The position numbers were made by a program, and so were the translations under genes. This document shows positions 10,497 to 21,278 of a DNA stretch of 64,000 nucleotides, in pieces. This DNA comes from Straminergon stramineum (Eukaryota; Streptophyta; Bryopsida; Hypnales; Calliergonaceae). Position 1 is the stretch's first letter. Every line of letters begins with the position of its first letter. Location: contig OY987265.1 of the NCBI GenBank assembly GCA_963920665.1, forward strand, positions 43,467,001 to 43,531,000, in the 5' to 3' direction. The notes under the pieces were generated by a model. That model saw nothing but the letters and a program-made list of their open reading frames with translations. It was not told the DNA's origin and did not search any database.

Positions 10497-10719
10497 TAAG
10501 GTAAGAGCACCCAATTGCGTCCCTGTACCCAATTGTGTCAGATTCTACGTCAGGAATTCATTTTAGAACATAAATGTAGCTGGACTGTAGACCTCTTATC
10601 ATTTTAGGTCAAAAAAATAAGCTATGTACTGGCTACTTACATTTACAGCCTGAAATGATTATGCTCTGTAGAATCTGACGCAATTGGGTACAGGGACGCA
10701 ATTGGGTGCTCTTACCTTA
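10497..10719. mobile_element. Foldback MITE family 2, near-perfect copy
   Basis: The 223-bp element begins TAAGGTAAGAGCACCCAATT and ends with its reverse complement. The terminal inverted repeats run about 52 bp with a single mismatch and contain a doubled CCCAATTG(C/T)GT(C) motif. The interior (TTAGAACATAAATGTAG against CTACTTACATTTACAG) also pairs, so most of the element folds on itself. Very low divergence between arms points to a young copy. Two more copies lie in the 6.8-kb duplication (46264 and 62088). Ends are flanked by TA, compatible with a TA target. Confidence 0.85.
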
Positions 10720-10848
10720 GAACGACTCTGGATTGAATGTGTTCAAAACTGTTTGGAACCTCCCCCGGCCCAGAGCTTCCCAACTCTCAAGGATAACTTA
10801 ATCCATCATCCTTGAGGAACAAACTCCTCTTAATCACCCCCACATGAA

Positions 10849-11361
10849 TTGTGTCAAGCCCTGTTGGAAGTGGCACAGTCGCTTGAAAATGAGATAACGG
10901 CCTCCAACTTGAAAACAAATAAGGTAGGACATTATCAATGGACACACTCGGACTACGAAAGTTTCAATGCTAAAGTCAGGGCTTGGGAAGTGCCGTTCAC
11001 TCAACGCACATTTCTACAGAAGGCTCAGCGACCACATTGCAGAACAAAAAAGTTGCAGACAGCGAGAGGAATCAGGGATCCAAAATTGATATCGTCTCAC
11101 CTAAAAACATCATTTTCTTGTGAGATGGGTTCGACGAAATTGAAACATTCTTCTTCAGGTATTAAAACACCACCATTGGAAGATGGGAAAGAATCTCATT
11201 TTGTCTTCAGATTAAACTTCTATCCACTCATGATACCTGACAGTCTGTTTCCTTTTTTCTGCTTTATTTTGAACTTAGTTTCACCGTCAAGGTTGAAGAC
11301 ATGTTGTTCTTGTGTGGCAACATATCCAGGTAGGGCCTCAGATAGACTAGGTCTTTTGTAG
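10849..11361 (+). CDS. Possible coding exon of an unrecognised gene
   Basis: This is the longest frame in the window (170 codons). It starts at a TTG, and the first in-frame ATG is only at 11125, so as a protein it would need an upstream exon. The first 120 residues look coding (SLENEITASNLKTNKVGHYQ, SDYESFNAKVRAWEVPFTQR). After about 11210 the peptide becomes hydrophobic and the DNA T-rich, as expected when a frame runs into an intron or 3' flank. TTTCTACAG at about 11011-11019 and CAG/GTATTA at 11157 are possible splice signals. I do not recognise a domain. It may be a gene fragment or transposon remnant. Confidence 0.35.
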   Translation: MCQALLEVAQSLENEITASNLKTNKVGHYQWTHSDYESFNAKVRAWEVPFTQRTFLQKAQRPHCRTKKLQTARGIRDPKLISSHLKTSFSCEMGSTKLKHSSSGIKTPPLEDGKESHFVFRLNFYPLMIPDSLFPFFCFILNLVSPSRLKTCCSCVATYPGRASDRLGLL

Positions 11362-12870
11362 AGATAAAATAGAATTTATGCTGTCATTGCCTTTGCTCCT
11401 TTGACTTTAAATTCTATATTTCATAATTTGGGGGACATCTTGAAAAGCAATAAGAAACGTGGATGACTGGATGTGAAAAATTGGTGAATGATCATAGAAT
11501 GTGAAAATTTGTTGAACAGCCATGCTCTGTCAGCCAAGGCATTGATTTGTTGGGAAAGAAAAGAAGGAAATTTTGGTTCTCCTATTCTCTCCCCACTATC
11601 AACTATCGTGTGGATTTAGATGTGGGTTATAATGTAAGGTCCCCAATTAAAAATATATTTTGCACTAATGTGGGCACACCCCAAATCGCACCTTGTCTAT
11701 TCATCACCCTGGGTACATCTCCAAAATCAATATATGTCTACATGGAAGAAACGATTTTAGAACCTCTTTGACCCTTCATAACTTTTGCACACGATATTCA
11801 AATGTTGCTTTGGAACTTACCTCCATTCACTTATCAACAAGAAAATATGACAAAAGTGACCAGTCTAATAATAGTAACTAAGCACAGTACCAAAAAGTGG
11901 CGGTTTTGAGGGTGCCCATCTTAAACGGATTCTAAAAATTTCTACGGGCTCATGAGGCACTATCTCACATCCGATGAGTCAGAAGTGTGAGCTGCAGGTC
12001 GCATCTCAGTCGTGCCCAAGTCATATCCTTGCCCACGTTTTCAATCGTTCACAAGGTCAGCTTAATTGTCGTGCATGCGAGGCCGGCAAAGCATATGGTT
12101 TTTCTGCCAATATTTACTAATTTCAGGGTCCTCTGATATCAAACCCTAAACCCTTAAACAATCAATATTTCCTAATTTTGAAATCCACTGATGTTAAAAT
12201 CCTAGTCTTAAACCCTAAGCTGAACCCTTAGCTTCAACCCCAACCTCTAAACTTGAATCTTGAGCTGTGTAGCTTAGAACACAATTAAGACCCAATTGAG
12301 GTGATTCTTTAGGAATTGGTTCACTAATTACGGTATCATAAATTGAATGCATGGTCCTATTCAACAACTATATCAAATGCAAGGGCATTAAGATGGAACA
12401 ATGGTTCATGTTGCAACCTATACTCAATCTCTCTACAATGACTACTGCAATTCCATGCTCCTAATTCCAAATAAACATTCAAATGTTGAGAAAACCAACA
12501 TCATTTGCATGCTTATCAAATTGTGAATATTTTCAATTCTATAAATATCAACTTCCTTCAATTTTTGAGTACAACAATTGGAATGATGTATACCAATTGC
12601 CAAGTACAAAAAATTGACAAAATTTTTAGTAATTCCAAATTTTGGCACCAAAAACTAACTTTTAGACATAGCTAACTTTTAAATTAATTTTCTTTCAAAT
12701 CATGACTATTTTTTCCTTCAGTCTTCCATAGTAATGTGTTATATGTTGCATACTACAACTTTCAAATATCTACTTTTGGACTTCATCCATTGATGCTTGA
12801 GGTATGGTTGTTTGAATGAAAAAGTTTTAAATCCTTAGTTTTGTTCATCATTATATAATTCTTCAAAAGC
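11362..12870. other. AT-rich stretch with short telomere-like remnants
   Basis: No gene seen. About 12140-12245 holds scattered CCCTAAA-type strings (AAACCCTAAACCCTT, AAACCCTAAGC, GAACCCTTAGC), reminiscent of degenerate plant telomere repeat. A 70-bp piece near 11945-12010 (GGCTCATGAGGCACTATCTC and GTGAGCTGCAGGT) recurs, diverged, at about 12935-13000. Confidence 0.4.
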
Positions 12871-12878
12871 AATTATAT

Positions 12879-12908
12879 CCCCCCCCCCCCCCCCCCACAC
12901 ACACACAA
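12879..12908. repeat. C18 run followed by (CA)n
   Basis: Eighteen C residues (12879-12896) are followed by an ACACACACACA tract. It is a simple-sequence tract; its length could be an assembly or sequencing artefact. Confidence 0.9.
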
Positions 12909-12972
12909 ATGATAGGAATTAAATGATTTTTTGGAGCTCATGAGGCATAGTATCTGATTCAATGTAGCTTAA

Positions 12973-13203
12973 CTAAAGAGTGAGCTGGAGGTTGCAATTC
13001 AATTGAACAAACAAAATTGACAATACAAAATCCAAGATCAATGCACAAATCATATAATCCTTTGGACATAGATGAGATGCTCCATGGTGATAATGATAGT
13101 CCAATGACACAACATTTGGAACACTAAGAAGCACATTTGATTGCTCTAGACCAAAGGGGTGAGGGGTTTGCATTGATATATGTTGCCCTTCATAAAGAGC
13201 CAC
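12973..13203 (-). repeat. Conserved island shared with copies A and B
   Basis: On the minus strand about 200 bp match 19845-20040 and 30830-31030 on the plus strand. Shared phrases are CCCCTTTGGTCTA, ATCAAATGTGCTTCTNA(A/G)TGT, CCAAATGTTGTG, ATTGGACT and GTCCTTGGATTTT. A 76-codon frame exists here and a 77-codon frame in copy B, but they are not in the same register throughout, so DNA-level conservation of a repeat is a simpler reading than a gene. Confidence 0.55.
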
Positions 13204-15079
13204 CTTTTACTAGTGACCCTACATTTCCTTGAAAAATTTCAATTGTATTTAATGAGGTTATTAGAGACCTTATGAAAATTCCAACCCAAGTTGTTTTATA
13301 ATTTTCCAACACTTTAGTGGTATTTTGTGAATTCTAGAGGTTGAAAGCGTAGGGTACCTTAATATACAACTAAGACTCTCCTTAAACAAACACCCTTGAA
13401 GTACAAAATGCTTCAATTCTTATTGGTTGCCTCAAAGTACTCTTCAACATCCATCATTTATTCTTGAGAGCTTGTGTTGGTTTGGGATGAATATAGGTGG
13501 CCATACAAGACCTTGAATGTAGATGGTAGAAAACAAACTTTGACACTTTGTGGTTTGGTTGCACAGCTACATCACATGATATGAAATTTGATTAGGAAAG
13601 ACAAGTCACAATTCCACATAGTACAACCCATCATTAAAATATGCACAAAATTTGTGAGATGGATGATTGTGATGATGTTTTCATCAATGAACTTGCAAAT
13701 GAAAGTATTTGAAGTTTTATTAGAGTCTTGTTGGCAATTGAAGGCCAATTATTTCCATGCAAGGCATCATAGAACGATTGTTGTTGTTGTAGATCGACCA
13801 TGTTCAAATATAAACTAAGTTGATGTTTGGGATATTTGTATTCCAATAGCCATATCACAAGAATTGTTCAATAAATTTGTAAAAAAATAAGCTTAAGAGT
13901 TGAAATATGTGAGGTCTATATTACAAAAAAACATGAAGCAAAATGTAGTCATAATTAAATATTTAATGAACTTCTTTTTTGAAAGTCCTACTCAAAATGA
14001 CCTAAAGTTCCTTTTCAAATAGATAAAGGTCTTCATTTATTTGGTAGTGATTTGAATTGACCTTGAATGTTTTCAAGATAAAGTGAAGAAAAATATTTAT
14101 CAAAGATAATTGTACTCTGTATAAACTAGGCTAGAAATATTTGAAAACTTCACAAAAACTATATATTATAGTGAAGAAACACTATAGTAATAGTAAAATT
14201 TCCATGGCATTCTCAATTGGAATATAATTGTCCCTAAGTTCAAGGGGCTTTTGAAATTTAGAATATTTATAAGTAGACAATGGCTGTAGGCCTTAAATTA
14301 TAATTGGAATTAAATATTTAATTTTTGGAATTTCAAAAAAATTCTTATTGATGTAGAAAATTATAGACTTGATTAACTCCATTTCATTAGTGCATTCTAA
14401 TTCAAAAAGATCATGTCCATGGGTGAATTTTACACCTAGAGCAAGGAATAGGAGATTACAAAAATACACACAAGAAAAAACCTCTTCTAGGATCCTTGGA
14501 TCAAACAACTTCTTCTATAGAATAATTTTTAATACACCATGATGACAAAATCTTCTACTACCAATCCACTACAAATACATGCAAATAAATCTCAAAATAG
14601 AAATTGAATGAAGAGTCTCAATTCTTCATCCTTGATTGTCATTTGAAATAATTCATAAGCCACCTTCATGCAATTGTGACTTCATAGGGTAAAGATAGAA
14701 GGTTGTAGCAAAAGCAAATTGCAACAAAGGTAGGCATTTACCTATCCTTTGCAATAAGAAGAGTCACTATTGAGAGGCTCTTACACTCCCTCCTCCAACT
14801 CACTCAAACCTTATGCACATCAATCAAGCCTATGGAAGTCCATGTTGTCAAGTTCTCCAAACTTGGTGATGTTTTGTTACTCGACCATGTCCATGACTAC
14901 AAGTTCTTTAAACTTGGAGAAAGCCAAATTTGATCACCAAACTTGAATTTGAATGGTCCATAAGTCCATTCACCTAGTTAGTTATATGCAAATTTTTGGA
15001 GCTACAATTAGAATATGTGAAGTGTTGTTTTGTGCTTCTTGATAGATTTACCCCTAAGTGACCTAGGTGACCAAAAGTG
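13204..15079. other. Long AT-rich stretch, no intact gene
   Basis: Frames of 71-76 codons at 13588-13818 and 14293-14508 carry no recognised motif. Phrases such as GTCAAGTTCTCCAAACTTGG with LDHVHDYKFFKLGE in one frame near 14850-14930 may be worn transposon coding sequence, but I cannot place them. No terminal repeats seen. Confidence 0.3.
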
Positions 15080-15600
15080 TCCTCATATAGTTTGGAAGTT
15101 CAATTTGAAGTGCTACAACTTTTGCATCCAATGTCCAAATTTAATAAAAGCTTGTTGGAAAATTTGTGCTCTTTCTACTAGTTTGAGTGGTAAATTTTCA
15201 TGTCAATCCAAGAAGTATTGATGTTTGTGAGCCACTCAAAGTTCACAAGGGTTCACCAAACTACATTGTGATGGACACAAATTTGAAGGCTTGTATCTTC
15301 TTCATCCAATGTTCATTTTCAATAATATTTGTAGGATTAGATTACCCTTGAAGTCTAGTTATTGTAGTAAGAGATTATTGACAATCTAAGTTGCTTTGAA
15401 TGATTGTAACCATTCAAAGTTCAAAATCTGAACATTTTTAGATTATAGTAAACTTCTACGGCTTGTTTCTTCGCCATACAATGTCTGTTTCCAATATAAA
15501 AAAATTGAAAAAGTTGCGCATACTAGTCTAGTTTGTGTGGTTAAAATTTCATATCAATTAAAAAAGTTATGAGTGTTTGAGAAATGTTTTAGTAGAAGGG
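15080..15600. repeat. Three diverged tandem units of about 175 bp
   Basis: A shared segment reading roughly GCTTGTATCTTCTTCATCCAA followed by TGT begins at about 15111, 15288 and 15461 (offsets 177 and 173). Phrases AGTCTAGTT(T/A)GTGTGGT and TTCATNTCAATCCAAGAAGT recur after it. Units are strongly diverged, so this is an old array. Confidence 0.55.
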
Positions 15601-16027
15601 GGATCAATCTTAAATGTTTTTTTTGCAAACTTTTTTTTGACATTTCAAAGCCATTTTGCACACACAATGTGTCATTTGAATGATACCTTCTTTTACCAAT
15701 GTGTTTGTGTGTTGCTTTTGAAGAACTTTCTAGTTCAAAGTTTTTTTTCATTTGAGTAAAAAAATTTCACCTCTAATGTATTGCTAGCAAAAAAATTCAT
15801 CATCCTTTTTCAACACTAAAACATAATAATCTTGCAATCTATGTGGTCAAATAAACTTCAAATCTGATTCATGTTGTCTACAACACATGGAGTACAAGAT
15901 CATATGGTTGAGATTTCTATACCTAAGTGACATTTAGACCTATAACACTTCAAAAGCAATGATGTTCTTAAACCCCCTAATGCTAAGGACACTCTTTAGG
16001 GGTTCAATTAACAACACATGGAGGTTG
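15601..16027. other. AT-rich stretch ending in a TTAA-family terminus
   Basis: CTCTTTAGGGGTTCAATTAA at about 15990-16010 resembles the right end of the TTAA family, and AATCTTGCAATCTATGTGGT near 15829-15848 resembles its internal core. I could not find a matching left end, so this is a fragment. No gene is visible. Confidence 0.35.
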
Positions 16028-16203
16028 TACACTAAATAGGGGTATTAAGGGGACCAAAACATTAAAAGGACTGATTGTGGAAAACTATAGATGTTTGAAA
16101 CATGATGTACATCAACGGGACACTTCAATGACTACTAGATATTTATATAATGTGAAATGTCAATTAATTAGTATGGATCCCCTTAATACCCCTATTTAAT
16201 GTA
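16028..16203 (-). mobile_element. TA MITE family 1, left partner of an inverted pair
   Basis: Begins TACACTAAATAGGGGTATTA and ends ACCCCTATTTAATGTA. Family phrases ATTGTGGAAAACTATAGATG and GATGTACATCA are in the opposite orientation to the adjoining copy. Confidence 0.85.
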
Positions 16204-16391
16204 CATTGAATAGGGGTATTAAGGGGACCAACTAATTAATCGACATTCCACACTATATAAATATCTACCTGTATTGTACATCAGTAGTTATTGAAGTGTG
16301 CGGGCGATGTACATCATGTTTCAAACATCTACAGTTTTCAAGAATCAGTCCCTTTAATTTTTCGGTCCCTTTAATACCCCTATTCAGTGTA
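16202..16391 (+). mobile_element. TA MITE family 1, right partner of an inverted pair
   Basis: Begins TACATTGAATAGGGGTATTA and ends CCCCTATTCAGTGTA. It shares the central TA with the preceding copy. The two abut exactly, head to head, giving a palindrome of about 364 bp. Confidence 0.88.
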
Positions 16392-16404
16392 GAAGATGTG
16401 GATG

Positions 16405-17060
16405 GAAGTTAGCTCTGACCACCCCGAATGAAACAGTCAGATGGAATACCGTTTGGGATTTTTCCGATTTCACTCACAAGTCCCCCTAGATCTACGAATC
16501 ATCCATTGAATCATCGCCACAGAAGGGTCAAATTGAACTATTTTCAGCAAAATCTACGCTATTGAGTCTCAATCTACGAATTTCACTGCTGGTGGGTGTG
16601 AATTAAAGCCAGGTGCAAGACACGGGTCGCGAACACATCAGGAATTGCACTCCTGTGCATTCGAATCTACGAAAAATGAGACGAATCAACGTCAAAGTTT
16701 GAACAGAGTAAACTGATTTCTCAAACATCTACGCTCCTGAAAGTCAGTCTACGTCTCCACTGCAGGTGAGCGCAGGGAGGCAAGTGGAAAGGCACGGGGC
16801 ACCGGCGCAAGCCTGCTGCGTGCTGTACCAGAAAATCTACGAAAAACGCGATGAATCAGTGTCAGAATGTGATTCGAGTAAGGTATCTTCTCCATAATCT
16901 ACGGTTTTGTAACTCAATCTACGTAATTAGTTGCAGGCGGGACCAGGCGCTTGAACCAGTACTCTGTCCCTTCGAATCTACAAATGCTGTGTAAAATAGG
17001 CTCCAAAGGAAGATCGAATTGAACTGTTCCGAAGAGAGTCTAAGCTGTCCTTCATGTGCT
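16405..17060 (+). repeat. ATCTACG box array 3
   Basis: Boxes or one- to two-base variants start at 16490, 16552, 16572, 16665, 16727, 16747, 16835, 16897, 16917, 16976 and 17038. Intervals are 62/20/93, 62/20/88, 62/20/59 and 62. This is the clearest display of the fixed 62 and 20 spacing. The whole array is the reverse complement of the one at 18176-18835, forming an inverted pair around a 1.1-kb centre. Confidence 0.85.
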
Positions 17061-17864
17061 GCTGGTCCGGAGTAGCCGAAATTTCAAAGTGATTTTTTTT
17101 CATTGCTTCTTTGGTCAAGATTTTAAAGGATCCTACAATACATTGAGCACTACAAATCCATATTTTAAAATATATATAATGGTCACTAATAATGCTCATG
17201 CCAAGGCTCTTCATGTAAAATCTTACAAAATTTAAGTCAATATAGTAAATCATTGTGCATTGTGAAATATATGTGTAGTAGATGTTGCCTTATGAATGAT
17301 GAAAATATTCCTAAATCCATGCATCTCAATGTGAAATTAAACAATGCCCACTTCAAATTTGTTGAACCAACATCAAAATCTCAACAAATTCAAAGTACCC
17401 AGTAGTATTTTTACTACCTCATAATGGAAATGTTTATAGGTCATTCAATCATCCAATGTCCAAATTTAGATTTATTTTGGCGTCAATTTTATGTGATTTT
17501 ACAACACACTTCCAGTGATGACACTCTCAAGTTCTAAATCCATGTGGAAAAAAAAATTCTTCTTGCAACTTTGTAGAACTAGTGTAAAGGAAGGTGTTAT
17601 AAGTATTTGTAAGGGAATATAACAAAACCTATATCAAAAAAAATCTTGAAAAGCAAAAAGCTTCAAAACCTGCAAAAAGATTCTTAATAATAAGCTAAAT
17701 GTATCTAATTGGGCCCCCCACCTAACTGCATTACAATTCATCCCCCTCTAATTTAATATCAAAACCCAATGTGAGGTTTTCATTCTTTCTCATTCATAGT
17801 GTGACACAAATCTTCTAAGATAAGTAGGACTACCTAAATCTAGATTCAGATCAAACATATGGGT
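17061..17864. other. AT-rich centre of the inverted array pair
   Basis: No gene. From about 17640 onward it is related to 23620-23880 and 32480-32740 (shared TAAATCTAGATT, CACCTAA and AAATTGTGA phrases), so it belongs to the repeat module. The 91-codon minus frame 16978-17253 is not taken as coding. Confidence 0.4.
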
Positions 17865-18175
17865 GCAAATTGTGAGACAATCAGGTGTATGTACTTTAAG
17901 AGCAAAAAAACCCCAACATCCAAGCCAACTTTAGAGAAACCAATTGTATTTGCAAGGAAGCTTATAAGGAATTAGTAGATTATGATGCTTGAGTTTTAAC
18001 CAAAATGACCAGAAAAAAAATTATTAAACCAAATTTCATTACCATAAAGGAGCCTTTGAAGACAATGAGATTAATTGTTACAATAATAGTATCAGATTTT
18101 GAAAAATGAATGAATCAAATTAATCAGTTGCTTCAAGTTTAATATTGAATTTAGAATATTCATTTCAAGTGGCTA

Positions 18176-18835
18176 CCCAAAAACAAATCGAGTCTACAAC
18201 AGCATATAGTTTCTGAAAACAGTTTCAATTTGATCATACTCCGGTGATCAATTGACGCAGTCAGATGCAAGATTTGAAGGGAAAGAGCGTTGGCCTTCAC
18301 CACCGACGAATTAAGTAGATTGAGATATGGAAACGTAGATATTTGAGAAAACAGTTGCATTTAATCAGACACTGGCGATGATCCGTGGAAGAAGTCGTAG
18401 ATTCGAAGGTACAGCGCGCTCGGCCATGCACGGTCGCCCCAACCCTAGCCACTTGCCTTCCTGCGCTCACCTTCAGTGGAATACGTAGAATGAGGTGTAG
18501 AAGCGTAGATGTTTTAGAAATCAGTTCTTTTTAATCACACATTGACGCTGATTCGTCTCCTTGTTCGTAGATTCGAATGCACAGCAGTGCAATTCCTCAA
18601 GTGCACGCGCCCCATGCCTTCCACCTGCCTTTCTATCCCCGCCCACCAGCAGTGAAATTCGTAGATTATTTTTCAGAAGCGTAGATTTCGTGGGAAATAG
18701 TTTAATTTAACATGAATCTGACGAAGATCCGGCGGATGATTCGTAGATCTAGAGGGACTTGTGAGTGAAGTCCGAAAATCCCAAACGGTTTTCATCTGAT
18801 ATCATTCGGGGTCGGTGGTCACAGCTAATCGTACA
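18176..18835 (-). repeat. ATCTACG box array 4 (boxes read CGTAGAT)
   Basis: CGTAGAT occurs near 18334, 18394, 18486, 18507, 18568, 18660, 18681 and 18742, with the same roughly 20 and 60 spacing as the other arrays. Sequence between triads carries CCACTTGCCTTCCTGCGCTC, the complement of the block in array 1. It is the inverted partner of array 3. Confidence 0.8.
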
Positions 18836-20334
18836 TCCCAATATTCTGGCATGCGTGTTAACCAATCAGGAAGCGCAAAACAACAATTCACTGATTCTAA
18901 CTGCAGTCCCAAAAATTTGGGTGGTCGGAGGCTTGCGAGCCATTGAAAGGGAAGTTTGACTATTTGTGTTTCTCGAAGTTTAGGGAACTTGTACATTAAT
19001 TTTGACTTTGAATCTTCTTGGCTTAAAATTTTTGCATTATTGATTTTGAATTTATAAATTTTTTATGGTGAAGAATTGAGTTGAGAGTTTAGGGGAAAAA
19101 AATTCAAAAAAAGATCTCTTAATTTTCACTCATTAGAAAATTATTAAGTAGAAGTAGGATTGAAGATTGAAGGGAAAACTAAACCATTGATAACTTTAGA
19201 ATGGAATTGAAATACACCAATCTTGACAGGGAGATTGTTTTAGCTAAAGATCTTAATCTTTTGAAACTTCTTTTTTTGAAAAATTATAAAAATGGAATTC
19301 AGAAACAAATCCTACAAGTTATTTTTTCAAGAAGATGCTTTGATTGCCCCCAAATTAAGATTGTACATAACTTCAAAGCTTTCAAGTAGATAAAAATAAA
19401 ATCTATAAGAAGCAAATTTTCAAAATTTATTATTTTAAGTTTTTGTGGGTTTTTATTTCTACCTCCTGAACTAAAATTTGGGCTTTTAATGCCAAAATTT
19501 TTGCTCTTGGGGACCAATTCAAATAAAAATTTTATTCTTAGAAAGTTGATGTATTATTCTATATTCTCAAAAAGTTTCGGAAAATCACAATGAATATTGG
19601 AACTGTTGGAGCCTACCCAAAATCGATTTTGTCCTTTAAAGGGAACAATGGGACTTTAGAGGTTAAGAAGAGTCTTAGTTGCAAGAGAAGCGGTATCCTG
19701 TGGTTTTGACTTTTAAATTTCACAAAGTACCATTCAAGTGTCAGAAAATTATGAAACGCCTTGGATTGGGATTCTTGTAAGGTTTCTAATAAACTCATGA
19801 ATTAACATTATAATTTTGCAAAGGAATGTAAGGTCATAAAAGATGGTTCTTGTAGAAAGAACAACCTATCATTTGGGCACATAGTTAACGTAAAGCCTCT
19901 TCCCCTTTGGTCTAAAGTGATCAAATGTGCTTCTCAATGTTCCAAATGTTGTGCCATTGGACTTTCATTGTCACCGTAGAGCTTCTCATATATGGCCAAA
20001 GGGTTGAATATACCATGTCCTTGGATTTTGTATTGTGAATTTTGGTTTTCTTTCTTCATTGTTTTTGTATTTTGTAGAGTTTAGAATTTTGTTCTTTGTT
20101 GTCCTATTATTGAATGAGATTGTTGTTTGTTGTAAGGAGATTTATTTGTGTAGTGACAATTTTCTGACCATTTGAAGAGTTGGAGGAGAAGTGTTTTAAC
20201 CCATAATGGACTAAGGAGCCCACTTTGATTCTTTTTAGAATTCAAATAGGCTATGTTGACTTCATCATTTGAAATTTTTGCATGAATTTTTGAGAATGAA
20301 TGCTAATCATTCTAATCTATAGGTGAAGCTTTGT

Positions 20335-21278
20335 TTAACCCCTAAAGAACCAAATAGTGTTTTTTGGCAACCTAGCAATTTTGGGCAGCTCACTACGAAT
20401 GGAATTTTTAATTTTTTTCCTTTGAAATTTTCACACAAGATGTGCTTGAGCAGTAGCTTTAAGACCCAACAATTTTCATAACTTTTGAATACATGGTTAA
20501 AAAGTTATTGTATGATATGTTGTTTTCATTGCTTGGCGGGCAGCTCATGCAACAAAAGAAACTTCTTCGAAAATCACTTTTTTTTAAAATAAAAATTTGA
20601 AACTTATTTTCCTGATTTATATGTATGTGGAAAGCTTTGAATCATTCCATTTTGATTTATGAGATGAAAGTTATGAAGAGTTTTAGTTGTGGGTAGTTAT
20701 AGAATCTCCACTCTAAAATAAACTTGGAAGACCTTTATTTAACTCAATTTTCAATATTTTTGGAAAAAAATAAAAATGGTGGGTGTAGATTGTTTATTAG
20801 AACAATTTAACCATTGGGATTGGCATTTTTCAATTCCATCAATAAATTATTAACAATTTAGTATTTTGAATCATTCTCTACTTCTTTCAACTTACTATTT
20901 TTTTCCTATATGTTGTTCAATTCCAAATGATCTAAAATTTTTCAAGCATGTAGACAACATGACTAGAAGAATGAAACCAAAGAGTTACAACCATTTTGGA
21001 CAGTTTTTTCATAATGATCTGACCTTGTGAAGTGCATCTGCCCGGATTTTTGCAGGGCCAGAAAATGGCTTTTTGTCACTTCAAATGCTAATATCTTGCA
21101 ATCCAAATGGTGGAAATTTCTGAAATTTTTTCCGCATCTTCACAAACCAGCTTACTACAAGATCCTACGGTTACATTTGTCCAAAAATGTATTTTTTCTA
21201 AAATTTGGTACTTGTACTAGAGATGATAGTTTTGGAGTGGTTTAGGTGAAAACCTAGTCAAATACCTTTAGGGGTTGA
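20335..21278 (+). mobile_element. 944-bp TTAA element with CCCCTAAAG ends
   Basis: TTAA (20335-20338) is followed by CCCCTAAAGAACC; the other end is ACCTTTAGGGG followed by TTGA (21275-21278), one mutation from TTAA. Copy B has a single TTAA at 31316-31319 between matching flanks (GTGAAGCTT.GT before and GTCACCT after), proving target duplication. The interior shares long stretches with 22486-23436, 28202-29135, 42365-43311 and 50856-51790. No transposase frame, so non-autonomous. Confidence 0.85.

Noticed and set aside
16405..17060. CRISPR-like reading of the regularly spaced ATCTACG boxes
   Set aside because: Repeats are only 7 bp, spacing alternates between 62, 20 and a variable gap, spacers are themselves related, and the context is plant repeats without cas-type genes.
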